This document shows positions 9,256 to 18,116 of a stretch of 64,000 nt of DNA, piece after piece. Every line of letters begins with the position of its first letter. Positions within the stretch are counted from its first letter, which is position 1. The translations under genes and the position numbers were made by a program. The stretch comes from CALODP01 sp942492055 (lineage in GTDB: Bacteria; Bacteroidota; Ignavibacteria; Ignavibacteriales; Melioribacteraceae). The stretch is taken from assembly GCA_942492055.1 (NCBI GenBank), contig CALODP010000002.1:496001-560000 (forward strand), given 5' to 3'. Under the pieces are notes generated by a model. It saw nothing but the letters and a program-made list of their open reading frames with translations. It made no database searches and had not been told where the DNA came from.

Positions 9256-10554
9256 ATGGGAGCTTTGGATTCTATTGTTATTCCTCAATCTGAAAATAGT
9301 CTGATCTTGCTGAAAGCAATTTTATTACTGACTTACTTTATTTTGATTCCTTATTTGAGTCTTTTGATTGGAGGTGTATTCTTTTCCGTAATTCTGGATT
9401 TTTCAAAGAAAGGAGCTTACACAGCCATTCAAAAGAAAATTCTTTCTCCGATGATTGTTAACAAATGGCTTCCGATAATTCTGGGTGTAATTCCATTACT
9501 AAGTTCGGGCTTTATTCTATTGGAAATTCTCAATGAGGAAGGGAATAACGTTTTACAATTTTTGTTAATAAGTCTGATTACTTTCATTGTCGGGATAATA
9601 TTCTTTTACCAATTCACTAATAGTCTTATTCTGAAGGAATTGTTTGAATCCGCTGATGATTCCGATATAAGCCCGGAACTCCTTAAAATAGAGAGGAAGA
9701 CTGATTGGCATTATACACGTGGAGGAACTCTCGCTTTATTCTTCTTTCTGGTCTCTCTCTTTTGCTTAATCGGAGCAAATAATATTGCGGCGGAACCGGA
9801 TGCATGGAGAGAAATTTCATTCGCTTCACTATTTAGTCTCTCTGTTTTGGTCGATTTTATTTTGGTGGTACTTTTTTCTCTTGTTTTTAGTGGAACCGTA
9901 TTTGCAACTCTGCTAAAAGGAGGGAACGAAATTATCGAAAATTTTTCTTCCAAACTTGTAACGATGGTAGTCGTCTCTCTTGTAATTGCTTTGCCTTTAA
10001 TTCTCGCCAGTCTTTATTTCGACTCGAAAGATTCATTAAATAATTGGGGAATACTATTCGTGGGGATTTCTATTTTACTAATCTTTGTCACTTATCTTTT
10101 TTCATACAAGATATTGAATGACACAAAGGTGAAAATATCAAACTTCTTTGCGGTTGTAAGTCTGGGTATTTTGTTATGCTTTATTGCTAAAGAACAGTTC
10201 GCTTTTAATACGGTTACAAAAATAAAATCCGAGGAAATTAGCAATAAATATTACGCGCACGTCAACGAGATGAAAAGCGCGATTGGTATCTCGGTTGTCG
10301 AAATAAGCGGTGAAGATATATTCAATGGCCGTTGTATTGCCTGCCACAAGTTTGATGTAAAGCTCGTCGGTCCTTCTTACAAAGAAATTATGCCGAAGTA
10401 TTCCCAGAAGAAAGAGGATATGGTTAAGTTTATTTTGAAACCGGTAAAAGTTAATCCGGATTATCCGGCGATGCCTAATCAAGGATTGAAACCGAAAGAA
10501 GCGGAAGCAGTAGCCGGCTATATTTGGAAAACTTACGAAGGAAAATATCAATAA
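9256..10554 (+). CDS. Polytopic membrane protein with C-terminal cytochrome c domain
   Basis: 432 residues: about eight hydrophobic helices over residues 1-330, then a periplasmic cytochrome c domain with haem site CIACH at 360-364 and a probable distal Met in YPAMPNQGL. The membrane part resembles the urate-oxidase/CytB-like type of membrane cytochromes found near ACIII operons, but I do not recognise a named family. As last gene of the operon it could be a further electron carrier or a partner of the oxidase. ATG 9256 is preferred because TGAGGA lies 5 bases before it; ATG 9244 has no ribosome site. A terminator follows. Confidence 0.75.
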   Translation: MGALDSIVIPQSENSLILLKAILLLTYFILIPYLSLLIGGVFFSVILDFSKKGAYTAIQKKILSPMIVNKWLPIILGVIPLLSSGFILLEILNEEGNNVLQFLLISLITFIVGIIFFYQFTNSLILKELFESADDSDISPELLKIERKTDWHYTRGGTLALFFFLVSLFCLIGANNIAAEPDAWREISFASLFSLSVLVDFILVVLFSLVFSGTVFATLLKGGNEIIENFSSKLVTMVVVSLVIALPLILASLYFDSKDSLNNWGILFVGISILLIFVTYLFSYKILNDTKVKISNFFAVVSLGILLCFIAKEQFAFNTVTKIKSEEISNKYYAHVNEMKSAIGISVVEISGEDIFNGRCIACHKFDVKLVGPSYKEIMPKYSQKKEDMVKFILKPVKVNPDYPAMPNQGLKPKEAEAVAGYIWKTYEGKYQ

Positions 10555-10575
10555 TAAAAAAAACGGCGTAAAAAG

Positions 10576-10610
10576 AGGGATACTCTTTGGGGATATCCCT
10601 TTTTTATTTT
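10576..10610 (+). terminator. Rho-independent terminator of the act-cox operon
   Basis: Stem AGGGATA (10576-10582) pairs with TATCCCT (10594-10600), followed by a run of T broken by one A. It comes 21 bases after the last respiratory gene. Confidence 0.88.
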
Positions 10611-10618
10611 TAAATTTG
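10586..10618 (+). promoter_or_regulatory. Candidate Bacteroidota-type promoter for prmC
   Basis: TTTG at 10586-10589, 21 bases of spacer, then TAAATTTG at 10611-10618, matching the Bacteroidota TTTG / TAnnTTTG pattern. It partly overlaps the preceding terminator and lies 25 bases before the prmC start. Match by eye only; the motif is short and AT-rich. Confidence 0.4.
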
Positions 10619-10643
10619 CTATCAAGAATTATGAAAGGATATT

Positions 10644-11498
10644 ATGCTCACAATTTTGGAATCTATTAAGCTTTCAACCGAGTATTTGGAAAAGAAAGGA
10701 ATTGAGTCACCCAGAACTAACGCTGAATTATTATTGGCCGATATCTTGAATTGCGGAAGAATGGATTTATATCTTTCTTTCGATAAACCGCTACAGGAAA
10801 AAGAAAAAAATCTTTACCGGGAATATATAGCGCGAAGAGGGAAATTCGAGCCGATGCAATATATTGTTGGATCGGTTGAGTTTTACGGTTATGAGTTTAA
10901 GGTCAATAAAAATGTTCTTATCCCTCGGCAGGAAACTGAAATACTGATCGAGAAAATCTTAGAGAACATCGATAAAGATGCGCATGTGAAGATACTGGAT
11001 ATCGGTACCGGGAGCGGAAACATTCCGATTACTCTCGCGAAGGAATTACCTAACGCCATTGTGAAGTCAATTGATATTTCCGTAGACGCGATCAAAACAG
11101 CGAAAGAAAATTGCGTAATTCATGAAGTAGCTGACAGAGTTGAGTTTTTCGAGATGAGTGCTTTTGCGCCAAGTGTTATAGATAGTTTCAAGGGGTTTGA
11201 TATTATCGTTTCCAATCCGCCGTATATAAGTATTGAGGAATACAACGGTTTGCAAAAGGAGATAATAGATTTCGAACCTGCCGGAGCGGTTACCGATCAT
11301 AAAGACGGATATAGTTTTTACAAACATATTTCATCAATAGCCTATAGTATTCTTAACGAAAAGGGAAAAGTCTTTTTCGAAGTAGGGCAGGGACAAGCTG
11401 ATAGAGTTTCTTCTTTCCTTAAAGAGGATTTGTTTTCGAAAGTGACTTCCTTCAAAGACTATTTGGAAATTGATAGAGTTATTTACGGGGAGAAGTAA
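10644..11498 (+). CDS. prmC: Peptide chain release factor N5-glutamine methyltransferase
   Basis: 284-residue SAM-dependent methyltransferase that modifies the GGQ glutamine of release factors. The N-terminal helical domain (1-75) is followed by the Rossmann fold with SAM loop DIGTGSGNIPI near 115 and the catalytic NPPY near residue 192. LIPRQETEILIE near 93 is typical of PrmC and separates it from other NPPY methyltransferases. ATG 10644 has AAAGGA at a good distance. It overlaps dtd by one base (TAATG) and starts a new transcription unit after a terminator. Confidence 0.95.
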   Translation: MLTILESIKLSTEYLEKKGIESPRTNAELLLADILNCGRMDLYLSFDKPLQEKEKNLYREYIARRGKFEPMQYIVGSVEFYGYEFKVNKNVLIPRQETEILIEKILENIDKDAHVKILDIGTGSGNIPITLAKELPNAIVKSIDISVDAIKTAKENCVIHEVADRVEFFEMSAFAPSVIDSFKGFDIIVSNPPYISIEEYNGLQKEIIDFEPAGAVTDHKDGYSFYKHISSIAYSILNEKGKVFFEVGQGQADRVSSFLKEDLFSKVTSFKDYLEIDRVIYGEK

Positions 11499-11947
11499 TG
11501 AGAGCGCTTGTACAGCGAGTTTCCGAAGGAGGCGTTTATGTTGAAGAAAATAATCATGATGAAAAAATAAATAAAGGCTTTGTTGTTCTACTTGGTGTCT
11601 GCCACGAAGACGGAGAAGAGGAAGTAAATTTTGTCGCCGATAAATGTTGTAATCTTAGAGTCTTTGAAGATGAAAACGGAAAGATGAATATTTCCCTGAA
11701 AGATATTGCCGGTGAAATGCTGATTATATCTCAGTTTACCTTATACGGAGACGCAAGGAAAGGGAATCGACCAAACTTTACGAACGCGGCCAAACCTGAA
11801 CAAGCCGAAAGATTATATGAATTATTTATCGAAAGAGTTAAAGCTAATATTGGTGAGGATAAAGTTAAGACGGGAATTTTCGGAGCGATGATGGATGTGA
11901 AAATCATTAATGACGGCCCTGTTACTATTTTAGTCGAATCAAAATAG
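11498..11947 (+). CDS. dtd: D-aminoacyl-tRNA deacylase
   Basis: 149-residue homodimeric cytoplasmic enzyme that removes D-amino acids from tRNA. The family signatures SQFTLYGD, KGNRPNF and the C-terminal NDGPVTI are all present; the Gly-cisPro motif of the active site is the GP in that last segment. Length is normal for the family (about 145-150). It overlaps prmC by one base and abuts the following gene directly, so the three are probably co-translated. Confidence 0.96.
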   Translation: MRALVQRVSEGGVYVEENNHDEKINKGFVVLLGVCHEDGEEEVNFVADKCCNLRVFEDENGKMNISLKDIAGEMLIISQFTLYGDARKGNRPNFTNAAKPEQAERLYELFIERVKANIGEDKVKTGIFGAMMDVKIINDGPVTILVESK

Positions 11948-12847
11948 ATGCATTCTACTATTGTCATATTTTTGGATGGCGTTGGGATCGGAGAGAATGA
12001 TCCCGACAAGAATCCGTTTATCAAAAAGAAATTCAAATTTCTGGAAGATACTTTCGGAACCACACCTCACTTGCAGAACAGTTATTTGCATAAGGGGAAT
12101 GCATTCCTTTTTCCGGTAGACGCCTGTATGGGTGTTGAGGGGCTGCCACAAAGCGGAACCGGACAAACAGCCATCTTCACAGGAATTAACGCCTCCAAAG
12201 AAATAGGAAAACATTTCGGGCCTTTTCCTTACACCACTTTAGTCCCTATTATAAAAGAGAAAAGCATCTTCAAATGGTTTACAGATAATGATTACAAGGT
12301 CTCTTTTGTTAATCCGTATCCGAAGATTTTTTTCGACTATCTGAAAAGAGGGGGGAGACGATTGAGTGTTCCTTCTCTGAGTTCTCTTTTGACGGAAATC
12401 CCACTGAAGAAAACTGTAGATCTGAGAAACGGTAACGCGGTTAGCGCCGAAATAAACAATTACAGATGGCAGAACAAGCTAAAATACAAACTGCCGATAA
12501 TAAAGCCGCAAACAGCTGCCAGAAGAATTTTCCGTATGGCCGAAAAGAATCAATTGGTTTTCTTCGAATATTTTTTTTCCGATCACCTTGGCCATTGGAG
12601 GAACAAAGATGAGTTCGATTATTGTTTATCAATATTAGATGAGTTTCTTCTTTATCTGATCGCTAATTGCGGAGAGGAAAGGACAATATTGATATGCTCC
12701 GATCACGGGAATCTTGAAGATATGTCGGTTAAAACACATACGCGAAATCCCGCTATCGGAATGACCGTTGGGAAAAACGCAAAGAAAATATCGGAATCGA
12801 TAAAGAGTTTGTACCATATAAAAAAATCAATAATTGAGTATTATTGA
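11948..12847 (+). CDS. Alkaline-phosphatase-superfamily metalloenzyme (phosphoglycerate mutase-like)
   Basis: 299 residues with the metal-binding pattern of cofactor-independent phosphoglycerate mutases and phosphopentomutases: the first Asp in FLDGVGIG, the phospho-acceptor Ser or Thr in SGTGQTA near residue 68, DHLGH near 220, SDHGNLED near 256 and HTRNPA near 268. It lacks the full length of iPGM (about 510) and of phosphopentomutase (about 390), so the substrate is unknown; a compact stand-alone phosphatase or mutase is possible. It lies directly after dtd and overlaps comEC by 14 bases. Confidence 0.8.
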   Translation: MHSTIVIFLDGVGIGENDPDKNPFIKKKFKFLEDTFGTTPHLQNSYLHKGNAFLFPVDACMGVEGLPQSGTGQTAIFTGINASKEIGKHFGPFPYTTLVPIIKEKSIFKWFTDNDYKVSFVNPYPKIFFDYLKRGGRRLSVPSLSSLLTEIPLKKTVDLRNGNAVSAEINNYRWQNKLKYKLPIIKPQTAARRIFRMAEKNQLVFFEYFFSDHLGHWRNKDEFDYCLSILDEFLLYLIANCGEERTILICSDHGNLEDMSVKTHTRNPAIGMTVGKNAKKISESIKSLYHIKKSIIEYY

Positions 12848-15218
12848 AAAATATCCCTTAATCAGATTTGTAATTATTTTTTCTTTCGGAATTCTTCTTC
12901 AAAAAACTTTCTTGCTCGATTACAATCTGTTGATTCCCATCGCTATGGTTGCGATGCTTGGTAGCCTCTGTTCTCTCTTCGTTTGCAAACAAATATTAAA
13001 AATCTTTTTCCCAATTTTAATTCTTTCTTCCGGTGCCATAGCGTTAAAGAGCGCTACTCCGAATGCCGCATATCCCTTTGAAAAAGAACAAATGAAAAAC
13101 GCTATTCTTTTTGGGAGAGTGATTAACCGGGATTTGCCGGAAAAGGATAAAGAACGGTTTGTTCTAATGACCGATTCTTTATTCTATGACAACGCGATGT
13201 TTATCGGGAATATCAGAGTCCAGTGTGTACTAATGAGGGATGAAAAAGAACATCTCTCCGCGTTAAGTATCGGGAATAGAGTATTGCTTCGGGGAACTCT
13301 CGCTCGACCTCGGAACAGACGAAATCCATACGAATTCGATTATGAAAAGTTTCTCTTAGGTAATTCTATTCCGGCGGTCTTATCTGTCAAAGGAGTTCAC
13401 GAGAGTATCATTCTGGATAATGATACGGATTTCTTTCCAGATCTTGTTTACAGAGCCAGAGAAGGATTATTGAAACAAATTAAGTCTCTTTACCCCGATG
13501 AAGTAGCGGGACTCATCAGAGGCCTTTTGTTGGCCGATAGGAGAGAGATTGAGTACACAACCAAAGAGTCCTTTATCAATGCCGGAGTAGTACACGTTTT
13601 AGCTGTCTCCGGTTTGCATGTCGGGTTCATCACTCTGATTTTTATTTTCCTTTTCGGGCGAATGAATGTTTACGCGAAATATATTTTTACTATAATCGGG
13701 CTCTCTCTTTTCGTATTGATTACCGGGGCACCACCGTCTGTTGTGCGCGCTTCCACAATGGCAATCGCCTTAATACTTGGGTATCTTTCCAATCGATCAT
13801 ACGAGCCTCTCAACGCGCTTGCCCTGGCCGCTTTTGTTCTCTTACTCTACGACGCTTCCGAACTTTTCAACCCGGGATTCCAACTCTCTTTTTCTGCTGT
13901 AATCTCAATCCTCATTTATTATCCGAAATTATCACAAGTAATAAACGGATGGATGCTTTCATCAGAAATATTGAGGAAACTACTACTCTTTATTGCCGTC
14001 TCGTTATCCGCGCAAATCGGAACTTTACCCTTCACTCTTCTCTATTTTCATAAACTCTCTGTCGTCGCTTTGTTTACAAATCTCATCGTTATTCCTGCCA
14101 TCGGAATTATCGTATCTCTGGCGATCTTGAGCTTGGTTGTATCAATCTTTTCTTACTGGGTGGCTTTGGTGTTTGCCGCTTCGAATAGATTCATTGCGCG
14201 CGCGATGTTTGGTTTTATCGATTATACCGCTTCCTTTGAATACTCCCATTTGTTTATTAATGATTTCTCCTTAGTCGATTCTATCATCTTCTATTTCGGT
14301 TTGGCTATTCTTACTCTTGGGTTAAGTCGGTTTTCCGGATTACCGAAGAAGCTCTTTTTCGCTTCTCTTATTATTGCGAACATTTTTCTTTGTCTCTCAT
14401 TCGGTAAAGATAGCAACCCGATTGAACAAGGAAAGCTAAACATAATGATGATTGATGTCGGGCAAGGGGATTCCTTCCTACTGGTTTTTCCTAACGGAAA
14501 GACTGCCCTTATTGATGCCGGAAATGCCACTCCCTTTTTCGATAACGGGGAAAGGATTATCGCCCCTTTGCTAAAGAATCTGGGAATAGATAAAGTCAAT
14601 TACGGTTTCGTTACTCATGTTGACGCCGATCATTACAAAGGATTCGAATACCTGATTAAAAAGGGGATGATAGAAAAAATTTACAAACCGGTTTTGATAC
14701 CGAGTCTAAAACGAGATACAAAATTCGAGGATTTGATAAGGTCAAACAATACCGAAATAACCTATTATCACAAAGATACTATGGCTATTGGGGAATGCAG
14801 ACTCTATTTTCTTAACGATACTACAAATACTTACTACCGCGCCTTCGACGCGAATAACAGCAGTGGCATTATTAAAATTGAATACGGAACTACCAAATTT
14901 CTTTTTATGGGGGATGCCGAAATAATTTCCGAAAGACTATATTGCCGTTTATATCGTGGGTTTCTCGAGGCTGATGTTCTTAAGATAGGACATCACGGTA
15001 GTGAAACAGGTACCGGGAATTTTTTCCTAAATTACGTAAATCCGAAAATTGCTCTTGTAAGTGCGGGAAAATTTAATAAATTTGGACATCCCGCTGAAGC
15101 GGTGATTGATAGACTAAACCGAAATAACATCAGAATCTTTAGAACCGATTTGCAAGGAGCCGCTATTTTGTCTTCCGATGGTTATTCGATTTCCGAAATT
15201 GATTGGAGAAATTATTAA
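12834..15218 (+). CDS. comEC: ComEC/Rec2 DNA-uptake channel protein
   Basis: 794-residue inner-membrane protein for single-stranded DNA import in natural transformation. Domains in order: DUF4131/OB-like N-terminus with helices (1-200), the polytopic competence domain (about 210-480; LAVSGLHVGFITL is its signature), and a metallo-beta-lactamase-like domain (about 530-770) with HVDADHYKG and KIGHHGSETGT metal motifs. Those motifs suggest the C-terminal nuclease is active. The start is a TTG at 12834, inside the end of the previous gene; no later ATG precedes conserved sequence. No other competence genes are in the window. Confidence 0.93.
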   Translation: MSIIEKYPLIRFVIIFSFGILLQKTFLLDYNLLIPIAMVAMLGSLCSLFVCKQILKIFFPILILSSGAIALKSATPNAAYPFEKEQMKNAILFGRVINRDLPEKDKERFVLMTDSLFYDNAMFIGNIRVQCVLMRDEKEHLSALSIGNRVLLRGTLARPRNRRNPYEFDYEKFLLGNSIPAVLSVKGVHESIILDNDTDFFPDLVYRAREGLLKQIKSLYPDEVAGLIRGLLLADRREIEYTTKESFINAGVVHVLAVSGLHVGFITLIFIFLFGRMNVYAKYIFTIIGLSLFVLITGAPPSVVRASTMAIALILGYLSNRSYEPLNALALAAFVLLLYDASELFNPGFQLSFSAVISILIYYPKLSQVINGWMLSSEILRKLLLFIAVSLSAQIGTLPFTLLYFHKLSVVALFTNLIVIPAIGIIVSLAILSLVVSIFSYWVALVFAASNRFIARAMFGFIDYTASFEYSHLFINDFSLVDSIIFYFGLAILTLGLSRFSGLPKKLFFASLIIANIFLCLSFGKDSNPIEQGKLNIMMIDVGQGDSFLLVFPNGKTALIDAGNATPFFDNGERIIAPLLKNLGIDKVNYGFVTHVDADHYKGFEYLIKKGMIEKIYKPVLIPSLKRDTKFEDLIRSNNTEITYYHKDTMAIGECRLYFLNDTTNTYYRAFDANNSSGIIKIEYGTTKFLFMGDAEIISERLYCRLYRGFLEADVLKIGHHGSETGTGNFFLNYVNPKIALVSAGKFNKFGHPAEAVIDRLNRNNIRIFRTDLQGAAILSSDGYSISEIDWRNY

Positions 15219-15283
15219 TCTTTGTGTTTTTCCGATTAGTCTGATATTTTTACAATCCCATAATTAGAAAGAGTGTTGTTACT

Positions 15284-16297
15284 GTGATATTCGAAAATGT
15301 TGATCTGAAACCTTATAATACATTCAATATTAACGCGAAAGCGAAATACTTCGCGAACGTTAAATCAATTCCGCAACTCAAAGAAGTAATTACCTTCGCT
15401 AACGAAAAGAAATTGGAGCACTTTATTCTCGGTGAGGGGAGCAACATTCTATTTACAAAGGACTTCGACGGTATTATCATCAAAAACTCCATAGATGGCA
15501 TTGATATCTTAGAAGAGGATGAAAACACCCTTCTCCTTAAGGTGGGAGCTGGTGTTGTCTGGGACGATCTTGTTGCTCATGCCGTAAAGAACAATTGGGG
15601 AGGAATAGAAAATCTTACTCTTATTCCCGGAACAGTTGGAGCGGCTCCCGTTCAAAACATTGGGGCATACGGTGTTGAGGTTAAAGATGTGTTGGAAAAG
15701 GTTGATGGAATATACAGAGAAAGCGGAATCGAAGAAACAATTCCAAAGGCCGAGTGTCAATTCGGATACAGAGATAGTCTCTTCAAAAACAGATTGAAAA
15801 ATAAATTTATAATCACCTACTCCTATTTCCGATTGAATAAAAATCCGGAAATCAATTTGGAATATCGCGCGCTGAAAAAAGCGTGTGAAGAAAAGGGGAG
15901 TAGATGTTCCTCGATATCGGAAGTTCGTGAATTGATTAAAGAGATTCGAGAAAGCAAACTACCCGATCCGCAACAACTGGGGAATGCAGGAAGCTTCTTT
16001 AAAAATCCGGTAATAGATATGGAGCATTTTCTTAAACTGCAAAAAGAGTTTCCGAATATCGTCTCCTTTCCGATTGATGATAAAAGCGTGAAAGTCCCTG
16101 CCGGTTGGTTAATTGAGCAAACCGGACTCAAAGGAAAACGAGTTGGGAATACAGGCACACATAAAGATCAGGCGTTGGTAGTTGTAAACTACGGTAACGC
16201 TACCGGCGATGAGATTCTATCATTCGCGAAGCTTGTTCAAGAAAAAGTTTTCGAAAAATTCGAAATTGAAATTCACCCCGAAGTGAATATTATATAA
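15284..16297 (+). CDS. murB: UDP-N-acetylenolpyruvoylglucosamine reductase
   Basis: Cytoplasmic FAD enzyme of peptidoglycan synthesis that reduces enolpyruvyl-UDP-GlcNAc to UDP-MurNAc. 337 residues, in the range of type I MurB. Visible motifs: NTFNINAKA at the start, the FAD loop GEGSNILFT near 50, PGTVGAAPVQNIGAYG near 116, the catalytic Ser in GYRDSLFK near 164, and the C-terminal Glu in HPEVNII. GTG 15284 is the start because it lines up with the family N-terminus. It stands alone between comEC and the transporter. Confidence 0.95.
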   Translation: MIFENVDLKPYNTFNINAKAKYFANVKSIPQLKEVITFANEKKLEHFILGEGSNILFTKDFDGIIIKNSIDGIDILEEDENTLLLKVGAGVVWDDLVAHAVKNNWGGIENLTLIPGTVGAAPVQNIGAYGVEVKDVLEKVDGIYRESGIEETIPKAECQFGYRDSLFKNRLKNKFIITYSYFRLNKNPEINLEYRALKKACEEKGSRCSSISEVRELIKEIRESKLPDPQQLGNAGSFFKNPVIDMEHFLKLQKEFPNIVSFPIDDKSVKVPAGWLIEQTGLKGKRVGNTGTHKDQALVVVNYGNATGDEILSFAKLVQEKVFEKFEIEIHPEVNII

Positions 16298-16326
16298 ACT
16301 ACTTTCAGAGAAAATAGAGGAAATAT

Positions 16327-17721
16327 ATGGCATCTAACGAAAATAATGGTGGCATGTTTAAATCAATTACCAAAGAGCTTACTCAGCCCTTTATCGATTT
16401 GGCTCATACTTCACGCGCCTTATTCGGTCTTAACCTTTCTTATGTTTTGGAAGGTCTTACTTATTTCGGCATTGTCGGATTATTAGCTATCTTTTTTAAC
16501 GATTTTATTCAGCTTGATGACATCGACGCGGGCAGAATGGTTGGATTCCTAACGGCAGGAATTACAATAGCTATGCTTCTCTTAGGAGCTACCGTCGATT
16601 GGATTGGTCTTAGAAAATCTCTTCTTATTGCCCTAAGCTCAATGCTGATAGGAAGATTGTTCTTAACTATTTCTCCGACAGTCGGAGCGCCCGGCTTATG
16701 GGGTTCGGCTCATTGGATTTCCATGCTCGGAATTATGGGAATCGTTATTGGTTACGGTATCTATCAACCTGCTTGCTATGCCGGCGTTAAGATGTTTACT
16801 AATTCCAAAACTTCCGCGATGGGCTACGCTATGTTGTATGCCTTAATGAATTTAGGTGGTTTCTTGCCCGGACTTATTTCTCCTCCCGTTAGAAAGTCTT
16901 TCGGTATTGACGGAGTGTTTTGGGTTTACGTTGTTCTTACTGTCGTAGGTATAGGTGTTGTTTATTTTATTCTCACAAAAAAGGCAGTTAAAGCGGCCAT
17001 CAAGGAGGCCGAAGAAAACGAACCGAATAAAGATAAAGTGGAAGAAAAAGACGAAATGGATGAAATGTCTTCCAAGGAAAAAATGAGATATTACATGAAA
17101 AATTTCCCTTTCAAGGATCTCAGATTCCTCTATTTTATTTTTATTTTGATTCCGGTACAAACATTATTTGCTCACAACTGGTTGACAATTCCCCAATACA
17201 CAAGCCGTGCCTTCAGTGGATTTGTTCAAGAGAATTTCGAGTTCTTTGTAAACCTTAATCCGATTCTGATCTTTATTCTTACTCCTATGGTTACGGCTCT
17301 AACATCAAAGAGAAATACTTACACCATGATGATTATCGGTACTTTTGTTATGGCTGTTCCTACGTTTATTTTAGCATTGGGACCAACATTTACCAATTTG
17401 ATGTTATACTTAATTCTTATGACGATTGGTGAAGCAATGTGGCAACCACGTTTCTTGCAATGGGTTGCGGATATAGCCCCGAAAAACATGACCGGAATCT
17501 ATATGGGTATCGGACAGTTCCCATGGTTCTTAACCAAAGTGATTACAGCTATCTATTCGGGATGGTTCCTAATGAACTACTGTCCTGCCGATGCTCCTGT
17601 AGAAACAATGAATACCGAAGCAATGTGGTTGATTTACGGTGGTATCGCTGTTATTTCCCCGATCGGTTTGATATTGGCCAAAGGATGGATGCAAAAAGGA
17701 TTCAAAACCAAACATAGCTAA
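16327..17721 (+). CDS. MFS transporter of the POT/PTR type
   Basis: 464-residue major-facilitator protein with 12 or more helices. The first helix segment EGLTYFGIVGLLAIFF resembles the ExxxYYG region of proton-dependent oligopeptide transporters. A long charged cytoplasmic loop (about 225-260, rich in Glu and Lys) divides the two halves. The substrate cannot be read from sequence; peptides or other small solutes are possible. ATG 16327 follows AGAGGAAAT. A strong terminator lies 41 bases downstream. Confidence 0.82.
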   Translation: MASNENNGGMFKSITKELTQPFIDLAHTSRALFGLNLSYVLEGLTYFGIVGLLAIFFNDFIQLDDIDAGRMVGFLTAGITIAMLLLGATVDWIGLRKSLLIALSSMLIGRLFLTISPTVGAPGLWGSAHWISMLGIMGIVIGYGIYQPACYAGVKMFTNSKTSAMGYAMLYALMNLGGFLPGLISPPVRKSFGIDGVFWVYVVLTVVGIGVVYFILTKKAVKAAIKEAEENEPNKDKVEEKDEMDEMSSKEKMRYYMKNFPFKDLRFLYFIFILIPVQTLFAHNWLTIPQYTSRAFSGFVQENFEFFVNLNPILIFILTPMVTALTSKRNTYTMMIIGTFVMAVPTFILALGPTFTNLMLYLILMTIGEAMWQPRFLQWVADIAPKNMTGIYMGIGQFPWFLTKVITAIYSGWFLMNYCPADAPVETMNTEAMWLIYGGIAVISPIGLILAKGWMQKGFKTKHS

Positions 17722-17762
17722 TCGGAATTAGTAAGTTCGGTAAATCCGATAACATAAATTTG

Positions 17763-17817
17763 AAGCTGCTTGTTGAGTAAGGGAATTCAATCCCCTAGCT
17801 TGGCAAGCAGCTTTTTT
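17763..17817 (+). terminator. Rho-independent terminator after the MFS transporter gene
   Basis: Perfect 10-bp stem AAGCTGCTTG (17763-17772) with CAAGCAGCTT (17804-17813), followed by a T run. The 31-base loop holds a further small stem, GGGAttcaaTCCC. Confidence 0.9.
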
Positions 17818-17934
17818 ATTATGTGAAATGAGTATTAGATTTATTAGTTATAATTAGAGCCAACTCATCACCCCGATCCGGTTAAAAATTCGGTAATACA
17901 ACATGCCGATGTTGTAAACCATGCTTTTGCCGGA

Positions 17935-17982
17935 AGCTCCGGAGGTGCGACATGTCTGTTAGCTCCGGATGGAGCGACATAT
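17935..17982 (+). repeat. Two tandem copies of a GCTCCGGA..GCGACAT palindromic repeat
   Basis: AGCTCCGGAGGTGCGACATGT (17935-17955) is repeated as AGCTCCGGATGGAGCGACAT (17961-17980) at a 26-base period. Each unit holds the palindrome GCTCCGGAgg(a/t)GC. The type is like REP-family extragenic repeats. Just upstream, ACAACAT..ATGTTGT (17898-17916) forms another short inverted repeat. The rest of the 17,818-18,116 gap shows no gene. Confidence 0.6.
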
Positions 17983-18116
17983 TATATCTTTTATCTATTT
18001 GAATTCCAATCTAAAGGGAGAAGGCCTTCCGTGTAGAATATATTATCCGGTTGTGGAGCATGAATCTAAAACTCTTTCTAAGTCTCTTTTGTTTTCTCTT
18101 AAAAAAGAGATTCCAA

